Positions 16,826 to 25,472 of a DNA stretch of 64,000 bases are shown here, one piece after another. Every line of letters starts with the position of its first letter. The first letter of the stretch is position 1. The notes under the pieces were generated by a model. It was not told where the DNA came from. It ran no database searches and saw nothing but the letters and a program-made list of their open reading frames with translations. The stretch is from UBA3910 sp002391465 (lineage in GTDB: Bacteria; Bacillota; Limnochordia; Darwinibacteriales; Darwinibacteriaceae), in NCBI GenBank assembly GCA_030054835.1, contig JASGVS010000035.1, forward strand, positions 1 to 64,000, read 5' to 3'. The translations under genes were made by a program, and so were the position numbers.

Positions 16826-17720
16826 GGTGTTCCTCTCCCAAAAGATTTTCGAGTAGGCGAGGAATTGTTCGTACTAGAATCTCACCGGCCGTCTGCGGTG
16901 CCACTCGACCGGGTAGAGATAGGGCATGAATGGCCTTGATGCCCAACTCTTCAGCGGCAGCAAAGTCGGTACCGCCTGGACTGGCAGCAATATCGATTAT
17001 AACAGTATTGGACTTCAACAATCTCAAATAAGACCAGGGCAGAACCATGGCGGGAATGGTGTTGAATATCACATCGAAATCAACAGCCGCGTGCAGGTTA
17101 TCCAACTCGAGCCGCTCTGCGCCAAAAACTGCAGCCCGCGCCAGCTCCACACCGGAGCGGGACGCAACCGTGACCTTAGCCCCCAGGGCAAGCAGCATAT
17201 GGGCAATTGTAGTACCGCAGCGACCTAATCCCAAAACCAGACAGCGGGAATTGTGGATCGTGATCGACGTGTTCTCCATCGCCAGCTGCAGGGCACCCTC
17301 TGCTGTGGGAATGGAATTAAGAATGGCCAGCTCATCGATTTCCGCAATCTCCACCAGCCGCAGCCCGTATTTTGTACTCAAACCACGGACAACGGGCTTC
17401 GCCACACCAATCAAGAGGGGCGTACCTGACGACATCAAGGGAATCAACTCGGTCAGATCTATCGCTTCATCGCTTCCATCCAACCTGTCGGTGATGGCCC
17501 CCTCCATATTCGTATTGCTCATGGGGGCAATCACTGCTCGGGCACCCCTTACCGCCTCAGCCGGAACTTGAAAATGCAGTGCCCTTTTCAAGGATGGCAC
17601 CTGCGGAAATCCCACCAAGCGCAGGTCTGCGCCCAAGCCAATGAGAGCGATGGCTAAATCAACCTCTCGCTGATCACAACCTAGCATTGCTATAGGCTTT
17701 CCCGCTAGATTGCCAGCCAT
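16815..17720 (-). CDS. dpaA: Dipicolinate synthase subunit A
   Basis: DpaA (SpoVFA) is the NAD(P)-binding subunit of dipicolinate synthase. The 301-residue protein has an N-terminal domain with MSNTNMEG and a Rossmann domain with VLGLGRCGTTIAHML (about 150-165). Dipicolinate accumulates with calcium in the spore core. It overlaps dpaB and follows dapB by about 30 bp. Confidence 0.95.
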   Translation of the reverse strand: MAGNLAGKPIAMLGCDQREVDLAIALIGLGADLRLVGFPQVPSLKRALHFQVPAEAVRGARAVIAPMSNTNMEGAITDRLDGSDEAIDLTELIPLMSSGTPLLIGVAKPVVRGLSTKYGLRLVEIAEIDELAILNSIPTAEGALQLAMENTSITIHNSRCLVLGLGRCGTTIAHMLLALGAKVTVASRSGVELARAAVFGAERLELDNLHAAVDFDVIFNTIPAMVLPWSYLRLLKSNTVIIDIAASPGGTDFAAAEELGIKAIHALSLPGRVAPQTAGEILVRTIPRLLENLLGEEHHET

Positions 17721-17751
17721 GACCAGACCTCCTCACCGAAACTCATTAGTA

Positions 17752-18459
17752 CTATATGTCGGTGAAGAGAATATGTTCTAGTCCCACTACCACTCCCTTA
17801 ATTTCAGGAATCCTTTCAATCGCAAGCAACACCCCAGGCATAAAGCTTTCGCGATTGTTCGAATCGTGCCTGATGGTGAGCGTCTGACCGGGCAGGCCCA
17901 AAATCACTTCCTGATGTGCCACCAAACCTGGCAGCCGCACGCTGTGGATGGGAACGGACATGTCCCTAGCCTCTTGAATAAGCTGTTTGGTCCGGAGAGC
18001 CGTGCCAGAGGGAGCATCCAACTTGCGGTCGTGATGGTACTCAATAATCTCTACTTTGTCAAAAAAGACGGCAGCTTCCTGGGCATACTTCATCATCAGT
18101 ACGGCCCCTATGGCGAAGTTGGGAGCGATCACAGCCCGCCACCCGGACTGGGCAGCCCGTGTCTTCCACTTCTCCAGTGCCTCTGCGGACAGACCGGTAG
18201 TACCGATCACCATAGGCACATTTTTGGCAAAGCAGATCTCCATGTTGCTTTCAACTATTTGGGGGGTGGTGAAATCTACGACCACATCTGGCCTTGTTAC
18301 ATCTAAAGCCTGACCCAAATCTGAAAACATTTCCACATCTAACGGGCCTTTTCCGGAAGAATTGACGCCGCCCACCAATGTGAGGTTGGGGGCATTTTGA
18401 ATCGCTTTACACACTTCCTGACCCATTTTCCCGGTGGCCCCGTTGACTAATACCCTCAT
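17752..18459 (-). CDS. dapB: 4-hydroxy-tetrahydrodipicolinate reductase
   Basis: DapB reduces the DapA product toward DAP. The 235-residue protein has the dinucleotide motif VNGATGKMGQEV, the FTTPQ segment, and the catalytic block EYHHDRKLDAPSGTA. GGAGGTGG precedes the ATG. It is the first gene of the DAP/DPA operon; substrate from DapA is shared between DapB (wall and lysine) and DpaAB (spore DPA). Confidence 0.96.
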   Translation of the reverse strand: MRVLVNGATGKMGQEVCKAIQNAPNLTLVGGVNSSGKGPLDVEMFSDLGQALDVTRPDVVVDFTTPQIVESNMEICFAKNVPMVIGTTGLSAEALEKWKTRAAQSGWRAVIAPNFAIGAVLMMKYAQEAAVFFDKVEIIEYHHDRKLDAPSGTALRTKQLIQEARDMSVPIHSVRLPGLVAHQEVILGLPGQTLTIRHDSNNRESFMPGVLLAIERIPEIKGVVVGLEHILFTDI

Positions 18460-18538
18460 GTGAATCCACCTCCTCTGCTCCGCTTTTCATTCTAGGTTCG
18501 GGTCTGTCTTTCCTGCCCACCCTTAGTTTGGGTGCGAC

Positions 18539-18572
18539 AAAAAGAAAAGGCACCCATGCTCGGATGCCTTTC
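18539..18572 (-). terminator. Terminator after the stress-type gene
   Basis: AAAGGCA/TGCCTTT arms (18546-18552 with 18565-18571) extended by CC/GG, with a T-rich run after it on the minus strand. It separates the upstream gene from dapB. Confidence 0.75.
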
Positions 18573-18596
18573 TCAAAACGTTTGTTCTCCTGCCAG

Positions 18597-19109
18597 CTAA
18601 TTGGACTTGTCGCGTCCCCCGTGGGTCTCCACGCTTTTGGCACCATTCTCCCTGAGAATGGAACTGGCATCATTTACTTTATCTTCGCTGGTCTCAACGA
18701 CAGCCAACACGCCTCCCTGTTTTATGTCCTCTTCGTACTGACGTCCCCGTTCTTCCGGGATACCCAGATCGATGAGGCCCCCAGCCACTCCGCCGGTGAC
18801 TGCACCTGAGAGGACTCCTGCCAGCGGCCCAGCAGCCACAATCGGGCCAATACCGGGAATGGCTAGCGCGCCCATACCTGCCAGAAGGCCGGCGACTCCA
18901 CCCAACGCGCCACCCCAGGCAGTACCGTCTGCCATGGAGTCGGTGGCAAAATCATCACCGGTCTCCATATCTTGGTTACCTGTTCTTCCCTTTTGGTCAT
19001 CCTTGGCTATAATCGATATTTCATTGTCTCCGAAGCCTTTATCCCGTAAAGCCCGTACTGCATTTTCCGCCGAGGTGACGTCGCGGAAAACACCAATTAC
19101 AGTTGACAA
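18597..19109 (-). CDS. Glycine-zipper stress-type protein
   Basis: The 170-residue protein has an N-terminal ferredoxin-like segment (STVIGVFRDVTSAENAVRAL), a central glycine/alanine-rich stretch that could form one or two membrane or membrane-associated helices (about residues 65-115), and a C-terminal repeat of the same fold (GGVLAVVETSEDKVNDA). This is the layout of general-stress/low-temperature-induced proteins of the YflT/DUF1269-like group. Function is not established. It has its own terminator. Confidence 0.65.
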   Translation of the reverse strand: MSTVIGVFRDVTSAENAVRALRDKGFGDNEISIIAKDDQKGRTGNQDMETGDDFATDSMADGTAWGGALGGVAGLLAGMGALAIPGIGPIVAAGPLAGVLSGAVTGGVAGGLIDLGIPEERGRQYEEDIKQGGVLAVVETSEDKVNDASSILRENGAKSVETHGGRDKSN

Positions 19110-19142
19110 CAGAATTCCCCCTTTACTTTTCTTGCGTTTAGC

Positions 19143-19442
19143 TTACCCAATTAAAGGGGGCTTATTCCAGCGGCTTCTGTCTTCCACTTTACGCATGATT
19201 TCGTGGTAATCTCCGGCCGTTTTGAGATCAACGATAATTAGGTCATGACCGATTTTCTTTATGCCCCGCCAAGGGATCACGATCAAACGGGGGCGAAACC
19301 ACCTGTTTCTATAGGGTATGATGATGGAATCTACCATTCCGGTACGTATGTTAATAATGAGATCGGTGTGGTCCACCACACCGAGCCGAATTCCCTCGTC
19401 AATACAGATTATTTCTTTGCCAGACAGCTCCGAATACCGCAT
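19143..19442 (-). CDS. YlmC/YmxH-family sporulation PRC-barrel protein
   Basis: The 99-residue protein is a single PRC-barrel domain (MRYSELSGKEII...GVVDHTDLIIN...PWRGIKKIGHDLIIVD). YlmC/YmxH proteins are small sporulation-associated proteins; B. subtilis ymxH lies between mlpA and spoVFA as here. The open frame extends 29 codons upstream, but ATG at 19442 has GAGGTG just before it and matches the family N-terminus. Confidence 0.85.
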   Translation of the reverse strand: MRYSELSGKEIICIDEGIRLGVVDHTDLIINIRTGMVDSIIIPYRNRWFRPRLIVIPWRGIKKIGHDLIIVDLKTAGDYHEIMRKVEDRSRWNKPPLIG

Positions 19443-19482
19443 CCAGCTCACCTCAGCATAGCTTATGTCAGCGGAAATCCAC

Positions 19483-20721
19483 CTAGAACTCCCAGTGCCA
19501 TGATATGCTGAGTTCGGGTCTAGTGCCAAAGCCGGACAGCATGTTCCCCCGGTCGTATTCTCCCAGCTCCACTTGGAAGCTTGCCCTACCGAACTGCCGC
19601 CGCAGGAGAAGGGAGGAATAGTTCCGTCCGTTCTGCCAATCGTTCTTTACAATACCCCGCCAGCTGAAAGCGCTGCCCACTTCACCGTTTAACTCCAGTC
19701 GTCCAATACCGCGGGCAAAATCAAAACGCAGGCCGCACATCAAGCTTCCCACCTGCGAGTCGAAACGCGCGGTGCGGTTAATCACGTCAAACTGAAGCAG
19801 TTTCCCATCCTTTGCGTATCTGGCCGCAAGCGCTTTTGTGGGAAGAAGTCTAAACTCCAGCGAAACGGTCTTATTTGGCGCAGCAACCCCGAACACAAGT
19901 CGATCGTAGTTTCTGCTGCCTGAAATGTTGAACTGACGGCGCCACTCGGATGAGGCTGTAAACCACGGCAGTTCAACGCCCACTTCTCCCTTCCAGCCCG
20001 TCCGATCCGGAGTGAGCCTGTTGCTTTTGGCCCCAAGACTGATATACCCCGGTTCAACGTACTGATAGTGGAGATCCAAATAGATGGGTCCCCGCTCAAA
20101 GTCAAGCTGCGCCGCAGCAGCTCTGGCTGCTCCTCCGACCCACTCATGGGAACCAATAGCGAGGGCGGTTCGGACCGCGTCTGTCGAAAAGAGTACCTCT
20201 ACTGATTGTGCTTGCCCACCCCCAGACGTTTGGACATACTGCAGCTGAAGGGCACGCCAAAGCAGAGGCCCGGTGTGAAACTCGCCTTCGTAGAACCACA
20301 GATCTCCCTCTTCACCGGTTCTCAGCGGTAGATGCCGTAGATAGCCCGCCCGAACCCAGTCGCTATGTACCAGTAAGGCGGTTGTTTCTGGGCTGAAATT
20401 GTTGCTGCGCAGCTGGCCGAAAAGATCCTGCGAGCTGTAATGGGATCGGTTTTTCAGCCACTGCATGGCAAATCTGCCTGGGAAAGAAACTGTCAAATGC
20501 CAATCGGGCGTGAACAGATAACCTTCTGGGCTGAGTACAAAAGAGCCGCCTCCGTTCAGTTCGAGCCAGGATCGGCTGAGGGATGCGTGAAACGTCAGCT
20601 GCTGTTCCCATGTATCCTGGGCTAAGCGGCCCAGGTAAACACCATTCCACTCATGGGCATGAGCCGAAACACAACAGCAAACAAAGATAATCGCGAATAA
20701 AAAAACCCCGCGCATGTGCAA
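19483..20721 (-). CDS. Secreted protein with outer-membrane beta-barrel features
   Basis: The 412-residue protein has a hydrophobic signal peptide ending VSAHA, followed by about 380 residues of alternating amphipathic strands rich in Tyr, Trp and Arg (such as GRLELNGEVGSAF and SFQVELGEYD). The last residues are SISWHWEF, so the chain ends in Phe after an aromatic strand, the signature of outer-membrane beta-barrels. I do not recognise a named family. TTG at 20721 has AAAGGAG 8 nt upstream; ATG at 20715 is an alternative. A strong promoter lies at 20768-20796. In a Firmicute this would imply a diderm envelope; a secreted beta-rich spore or surface protein is the alternative. Confidence 0.6.
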   Translation of the reverse strand: MHMRGVFLFAIIFVCCCVSAHAHEWNGVYLGRLAQDTWEQQLTFHASLSRSWLELNGGGSFVLSPEGYLFTPDWHLTVSFPGRFAMQWLKNRSHYSSQDLFGQLRSNNFSPETTALLVHSDWVRAGYLRHLPLRTGEEGDLWFYEGEFHTGPLLWRALQLQYVQTSGGGQAQSVEVLFSTDAVRTALAIGSHEWVGGAARAAAAQLDFERGPIYLDLHYQYVEPGYISLGAKSNRLTPDRTGWKGEVGVELPWFTASSEWRRQFNISGSRNYDRLVFGVAAPNKTVSLEFRLLPTKALAARYAKDGKLLQFDVINRTARFDSQVGSLMCGLRFDFARGIGRLELNGEVGSAFSWRGIVKNDWQNGRNYSSLLLRRQFGRASFQVELGEYDRGNMLSGFGTRPELSISWHWEF

Positions 20722-20767
20722 AAGAATCTCTCCTTTTGGACATCTCCCTGGGCGCGGAGTCAATTAT

Positions 20768-20796
20768 ATTATAGCAAAGTGCTCTATTTTTTCCAA
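20768..20796 (-). promoter_or_regulatory. Sigma-A promoter of the beta-barrel-like gene
   Basis: TTGGAA (20791-20796) and TATAAT (20768-20773) are 17 bp apart. The -35 box lies within the final codons of the upstream dUTPase-like gene. Confidence 0.7.
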
Positions 20797-21149
20797 GCAT
20801 AACCTTCCCGGTCCGTTCTTCCTTCCTGCCGGGCGAAGTTCTCCTCGTTTTTGTCAAGATAAGCCTGGTACAACTCTTCCGGGCCGATCCCGGCTTTGAT
20901 GCACATACTTATGAAGAAATGCAGAACATCAACGATTTCTTCCTTCAGGTTCTCCCGGTCAATCTCGCTGGGATCCTTCCACCACTTGAAGTTCACTTCC
21001 TCCAAAATCTCTCCCAACTCTGCAATGATAGCTAGGATGGATTTCTGAATCCACACTTCCGGTGAGAACTCCAGGTTGCGGTTTTCAATTACCGCCTGAT
21101 CGAACTTGGCCTGCAGCCGGAAAATCTCCTTCAGCATATCTTTTGACAC
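20784..21149 (-). CDS. All-alpha NTP pyrophosphatase, dimeric dUTPase-like
   Basis: The 121-residue helical protein carries the metal-binding pattern of all-alpha NTP pyrophosphatases, AELGEILEE and EEIVDVLHFF, with a Trp/Lys-rich link (NFKWWKD) as in clostridial dUTPases. It probably hydrolyses dUTP or another non-canonical NTP. Start is GTG with GGAGGGGG upstream; it overlaps the end of the M16 peptidase gene by 19 bp. Confidence 0.75.
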   Translation of the reverse strand: MSKDMLKEIFRLQAKFDQAVIENRNLEFSPEVWIQKSILAIIAELGEILEEVNFKWWKDPSEIDRENLKEEIVDVLHFFISMCIKAGIGPEELYQAYLDKNEENFARQEGRTDREGYAWKK

Positions 21150-22390
21150 TTCACATCCCCCTCCAACAGTTCCTTTGGTCCTAGTGCAATTGAACTCCAG
21201 TTATCCAGCATAAACACTTCTTCAGCCAAGGCGATGAGATCGGAGTACTTAACCTCAGCGATCTTCCGTAGAAGCCGCTCCGGATCGAACGACTTGGCAC
21301 CGTTTAATTCTGCCCTGCCCAACCTCATCATCCGCGATTCGGTGCTTTCTAGGGCAAGGAGAATTCCAGCCCGCAGCTGATCCTGGGCCCGTGTCAACAT
21401 CTCTTCTGTAATCAGACTGGGCAGTTCAGTAAACAGATTGTGGATCACATCCCAGACTTGATTCCACTGTTCAGGACTAAATCCTGCATAGATCCCGCAG
21501 CAGCCCGCATCGCTGTAAAGGGCGTTGAACGAGTAAGTGTTGTAAACCAGGCCCCGTTTTTCCCTCAGCTCTTGAAAAAGGATGGAGCTTGCTGCCCCGC
21601 CCACGAGTGTGTCTAATAATCTCAGGGCGTGACGGCGGGGATCGGTGCGGGAAAAGGTGGTTCGACCCAAACAGAGATGGATCTGCTGAGTACTCTTACT
21701 GCATAATACCCGTTGGGCAGTGCCCGCAGACGGCGGTTCTACTGCCCTCACAGCGGGTCCCGCAGACAGCTCCGTAAAAGCGGAGGCAAAGTCATCAACC
21801 ACCTGGGAATGGCGGATGTTTCCCACAGCGGCAATAACGAGCCGGTCTGCGGTGTAGTGCTTCCGGAAAAAAGATTCTGTTGTAGCCCTGTCAAAGCTGT
21901 TTACCGTCTGGACAGTGCCGAGGATGCTGTTACCCAAGCTGCTGGTGGGCCAGAGGGCTTTGGGCAGCAGATCCTGCACCTGATCCTCCGGGTCATCCTC
22001 ATACATTTTCAGCTCCTCCAGCACAACTTGACGCTCTTTGGCAATCTCCTCGGGAAGAAACAGCGGTTGGAGCAGCATCTGCTGCATCACATCAGAAGCG
22101 ATGGGCCAGTACTCGTCCAACACCTTGAAATAAAAACAGGTCCGCTCCCGCCCGGTGAAGGCGTTGAAGTGACTTCCGGACCGATCCATGATTTCTGCAA
22201 TATCTTGAGCAGAATACTTGGCTGTACTTTGAAACAACATGTGTTCAAGGAAATGGGCCACACCCTGCTCTGTGGGCGCTTCATGTCGGCTGCCCACATC
22301 AAACCAGGCCCCCAGCGTCACAGAACGGACGTAGGGCAGATACTCGGTTACAATTCTCACACCATTTGGCAAGACAGTTCTTTCGTACAT
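21131..22390 (-). CDS. M16-family zinc peptidase (MlpA/YmxG type)
   Basis: The 419-residue protein has the inverted zinc motif HFLEH near residue 46 and the second-domain segment RGLVYNTYSF typical of pitrilysin-like M16B peptidases. Members are cytoplasmic or membrane-linked processing peptidases; B. subtilis mlpA (ymxG) lies upstream of ymxH and spoVFA, matching this order. GAGGTAG precedes the ATG. It is divergent from the GH18-like gene at 22505. Confidence 0.9.
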   Translation of the reverse strand: MYERTVLPNGVRIVTEYLPYVRSVTLGAWFDVGSRHEAPTEQGVAHFLEHMLFQSTAKYSAQDIAEIMDRSGSHFNAFTGRERTCFYFKVLDEYWPIASDVMQQMLLQPLFLPEEIAKERQVVLEELKMYEDDPEDQVQDLLPKALWPTSSLGNSILGTVQTVNSFDRATTESFFRKHYTADRLVIAAVGNIRHSQVVDDFASAFTELSAGPAVRAVEPPSAGTAQRVLCSKSTQQIHLCLGRTTFSRTDPRRHALRLLDTLVGGAASSILFQELREKRGLVYNTYSFNALYSDAGCCGIYAGFSPEQWNQVWDVIHNLFTELPSLITEEMLTRAQDQLRAGILLALESTESRMMRLGRAELNGAKSFDPERLLRKIAEVKYSDLIALAEEVFMLDNWSSIALGPKELLEGDVKCQKIC

Positions 22391-22443
22391 TATCTACCTC
22401 TAGCACGGGCTAACAAAGCTATCCAAACCGTGCATTACTTTCC

Positions 22444-22455
22444 ACTGAATTCAGT
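22444..22455. promoter_or_regulatory. 12-bp perfect palindrome between divergent genes
   Basis: ACTGAATTCAGT is a perfect palindrome in the 114-bp gap between the M16 peptidase gene and the SH3/GH18 gene. It could be an operator; no regulator is identified. Confidence 0.35.
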
Positions 22456-22504
22456 CATTAAGTATGATACCATAAAGTCGTCAACTGTGGAAAGGGGTGA
22501 TTGT

Positions 22505-23701
22505 GTGGCAAGGGCAGTGATTGCAGCATTCTTATCGATTTTGTTCTATTTAACAAATCTCTTAAACGGGGGAACTCCCCCAACTCCCACACCTGTAAAT
22601 GAAGCGCAGTACAGCTACTCAATCCTGGGCCAGACAGGAGAAATCCTGGCTGAACGGGCCGTTTTGCGCCGCACCCCTGATAACCATAGTGAAATAGTGG
22701 GAACGGTTCAACAAAACGAGCCCCTTTTGATCCTGGACGAACGGGAAGACTGGTATAAGGTACGCTCCACACCCCAGCTAGTTGGCTGGTTGCCCAAATA
22801 CGCTTTAAGTCTCAGCCCCGTGGATAAAAAGGAACCAGGTAAGTTAGTACTTGGATACTACTCCGGCGATCAAGCTGCCTACGAAAGCCTGCTGTCACAG
22901 GGAACCCAGCTCACAGGCATCGTACCGTTTGGCTGGCGCTTAACTGCGGAAGGGGAGCTTGTGAACGAGTTCCACCCCGAAAGAATCGGCAGAGGCCTCT
23001 ATTTCGCCGGCAACCAAGAACTGGGCACCTATGTTCAACTCAAATTGCCACCTGATGCTGGTGAACTAAAAAAGCACAGCTTTACAGCAATTGAAGCCAT
23101 GCTTAAGGAATGGGGCCTGAAAGGTGTAATGATCGATGTTGATGAAGTGCCCTATCTTACGCAAATTCAGCTCTTCGCCTCCGTTGCAGAACTGCGAGAA
23201 CATCTAGCCCAAAAGGGATTCAGCACCCTCATTGCCCTGCCTTGGCAGGATGAACTGGATCTGCCCTCAGCTGCAGCCGCGGCAGATTATCTAATCCTAA
23301 AAACGTTGGACCCCACGGCCACAACTCCCGGTCCACCCGCGTCCTTAGCTGAACTCAAAAGCCTCCTCCCCCGGGTAACGGAACAAGTTCCAGCGGAGAA
23401 GATCATCCTTGGCTTGGCAAACGTGGGTCTAAACTGGAGCGGAGCTGGGCTGCCCGCTGTACTCTCCTATCAACAGGTGATGGAACTGGCAGCCAGTAAC
23501 GGCGTAGATATAAAATGGGATAATCTCAGCCAAACTCCATACTTTCAGTATGGTCAGGACTCAGAGTTATGGTTTGAAAACCGTTACAGTATCAAACACA
23601 AATTGGAATTGATTGCCGAGTTTGACCTGGCCGGTGTAGCTTTTCTGCAGCTCGGTAAGGAAGATCCGGACATGTGGAACATGCTTGCAAAAGCATTATA
23701 A
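22505..23701 (+). CDS. SH3-domain plus GH18-like secreted spore-wall protein
   Basis: The 398-residue protein starts with an export signal (VIAAFLSILFYLTNLL), has a bacterial SH3 domain (about residues 45-110, ending VGWLPKYALSLS), and a GH18/YaaH-like barrel with GVMIDVDEVPYL in place of the usual DxxDxDxE active-site block. The motif is partly kept (DVDE), so hydrolase activity is plausible but unproven. GTG at 22505 with AAAGGGGTG upstream is the start; a long open frame before it is antisense to the M16 gene. It is one of two complete plus-strand genes in the window. Confidence 0.75.
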   Translation: MARAVIAAFLSILFYLTNLLNGGTPPTPTPVNEAQYSYSILGQTGEILAERAVLRRTPDNHSEIVGTVQQNEPLLILDEREDWYKVRSTPQLVGWLPKYALSLSPVDKKEPGKLVLGYYSGDQAAYESLLSQGTQLTGIVPFGWRLTAEGELVNEFHPERIGRGLYFAGNQELGTYVQLKLPPDAGELKKHSFTAIEAMLKEWGLKGVMIDVDEVPYLTQIQLFASVAELREHLAQKGFSTLIALPWQDELDLPSAAAAADYLILKTLDPTATTPGPPASLAELKSLLPRVTEQVPAEKIILGLANVGLNWSGAGLPAVLSYQQVMELAASNGVDIKWDNLSQTPYFQYGQDSELWFENRYSIKHKLELIAEFDLAGVAFLQLGKEDPDMWNMLAKAL

Positions 23702-24676
23702 TCAATCTGCCAGCAGTTCTCCCACCGTTACACAGACGAAGCCCCGATTGGCAAGATGGTCCAATATGACGGGCAGGGCCTCAAGCGTCGGCTGGGTCGG
23801 ATGCATCAGCACTAAAGCTCCATTGCTGAGCTTACTGAGCACCCGGTCAATAATCACGGTGGGGGCAGGCCGCTGCCAGTCCACTGTGTCAATCGTCCAG
23901 AGCACAGTCTTGTAACCTAACTCGGCCGCAACCGCTACCGTTTGTTGGTTGAAATCTCCAGCGGGAGGCGCAAAAACCTGCGGTTTTTGGCCGGTAGTGA
24001 GTAAAATTGCATCTTCACCCTCCTGGATGAGTCGGGCGACTTCGCTGCGGCTCATTTCACTTGCCATGCCGTGCCAACCGCCGTGGTTGCCGATCTCATG
24101 ACCCTGAGCGGCTATTTCCCGGGCGAGATCCGGTTGCCTTAAAACCCATCTTCCTGTAGGAAACCATGTGGCGGAAACGTCGAAATGGGAGAAGACATCA
24201 AGCATAGGCCCGATAAACTCATCTCCCCAGTCCACGTTAATCATTAACGCCACCTTAGGCTCAGTAGTTGGCCCCCTGTAATGGGGCTTAAAATGGGTGC
24301 TGGTAATCGAGGGCAGCACTTCAATTGTGATTAACTGCAATGAGCTGTTGGGAGGAGCAGTTAACAACGCCTTTACCGTCGACTGCACATCCACAACCTG
24401 ACCTACAACCTCTGCCCGCACTGTACCCGTCTGCCAGTCCCAACTGGCGTTACTTGCCTCAACCCGAAACGTTTCTGCCAAACCTGCTACCACATCATAA
24501 AGTTCATGCTCCAAAAGACCACCCACCGCATGCCCCTCCAGCGTAACGCCACGTTTCACTCCCCGAAAGTGACGCTGACAGCGTGAGACCAAGGTTGGGC
24601 CAAAAAGTATCAAGGCTAGGCAGATGACTAGCGCTGCACCAATAATCAGCCCGCGTTTAGTAATAATCACGGTCAC
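23702..24676 (-). CDS. Polysaccharide deacetylase with N-terminal membrane anchor
   Basis: The 324-residue protein has a signal anchor (residues 8-28), a domain resembling the putative peptidoglycan-binding PG_binding_4 module (VTLEGHAVGGL..., about 42-125), and a NodB-type deacetylase domain with NVDWGDE, HEIGNHGGWH, FAPPAGDFN and VDWQRP. The first metal motif is unusual (one Asp where most have two). It overlaps pdaB by 4 bp and its stop abuts the convergent GH18-like gene with no spacer. Confidence 0.8.
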   Translation of the reverse strand: MTVIITKRGLIIGAALVICLALILFGPTLVSRCQRHFRGVKRGVTLEGHAVGGLLEHELYDVVAGLAETFRVEASNASWDWQTGTVRAEVVGQVVDVQSTVKALLTAPPNSSLQLITIEVLPSITSTHFKPHYRGPTTEPKVALMINVDWGDEFIGPMLDVFSHFDVSATWFPTGRWVLRQPDLAREIAAQGHEIGNHGGWHGMASEMSRSEVARLIQEGEDAILLTTGQKPQVFAPPAGDFNQQTVAVAAELGYKTVLWTIDTVDWQRPAPTVIIDRVLSKLSNGALVLMHPTQPTLEALPVILDHLANRGFVCVTVGELLAD

Positions 24677-25443
24677 TGCCCCCCTCTACCGGGATGCTGG
24701 ACACCGGCATGATCAATGTAGTAATTGTCCTTGTAGATCAGCTCCCCAACCGGGACAATACTGTAACCCTGCTGCTGCAGATCGGGAATAATGCGCCTGA
24801 TGGCTCCTGGCGTACCGGGCCCGGCGTTATGAAACAGCACGATGGAACCGGGCTTAATCTGGCCCATCACACGCTCGTAGATCTGGTTGCTGCTCAAGCT
24901 CTTCCAATCGAGAGAGTCCACCGACCACTGGACGGTGTAATAGCCGAGGGAAGATGCGGTGGAAACGACCCTGTTATTATACTCGCCGAACGGAGGTCTG
25001 AAGACTACAGTACGCTGACCAGTCAAATCTCTGATCATGGCATCTAGTTTTTCCAACTCATAGCTAATGCCCCGTTCGTCGAGACTATTCATATGGGGAT
25101 GGGAATAACTGTGGTTGCCGATTTCATGGCCGTGGGCAGCAATCTTTACCACGTAATCCGGGTGTTTGTCGACCCAATTGCCGGCAAGGAAGAAGGTAGT
25201 CTTCACACCATAGGTTTTGAGGATAGAGAGGATCTCATCTGTTAGCTCCGTTCCCCAGGTGGCATCGAAGGAAATGGCCACCTTTTTCTCGTCCGTTTTC
25301 ACCTCATAAATGGGAACAAGCCTGGCCCGGGAGGTGACGGCCACAATCAACGGCGTCCGTACCTGGGGCAGCAGGCTAGTGAAGGCAAGAAGTATAAAGA
25401 GGGCGATGTACCACCACTTCACCCTGAAGACGAATACACGCAT
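24673..25443 (-). CDS. pdaB: PdaB-type sporulation polysaccharide deacetylase
   Basis: The 256-residue protein has an N-terminal signal anchor and a NodB domain with ISFDATWG, HEIGNHSYSHPHM, RPPFGEYN and SVDSLDWK, the pattern of PdaB, needed in Bacillus for stable spore dormancy. It is in tandem with a second deacetylase and downstream of sleB, in a cluster of spore-wall functions. Confidence 0.87.
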   Translation of the reverse strand: MRVFVFRVKWWYIALFILLAFTSLLPQVRTPLIVAVTSRARLVPIYEVKTDEKKVAISFDATWGTELTDEILSILKTYGVKTTFFLAGNWVDKHPDYVVKIAAHGHEIGNHSYSHPHMNSLDERGISYELEKLDAMIRDLTGQRTVVFRPPFGEYNNRVVSTASSLGYYTVQWSVDSLDWKSLSSNQIYERVMGQIKPGSIVLFHNAGPGTPGAIRRIIPDLQQQGYSIVPVGELIYKDNYYIDHAGVQHPGRGGQ

Positions 25444-25472
25444 CTGATCACCCCTCGTGTATTCATATTCAC

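Noticed and set aside
21713..22504. A long upstream extension of the SH3/GH18 protein
   Set aside because: The extension is antisense to the M16 peptidase gene; GTG at 22505 has a ribosome site and is followed by a signal peptide.
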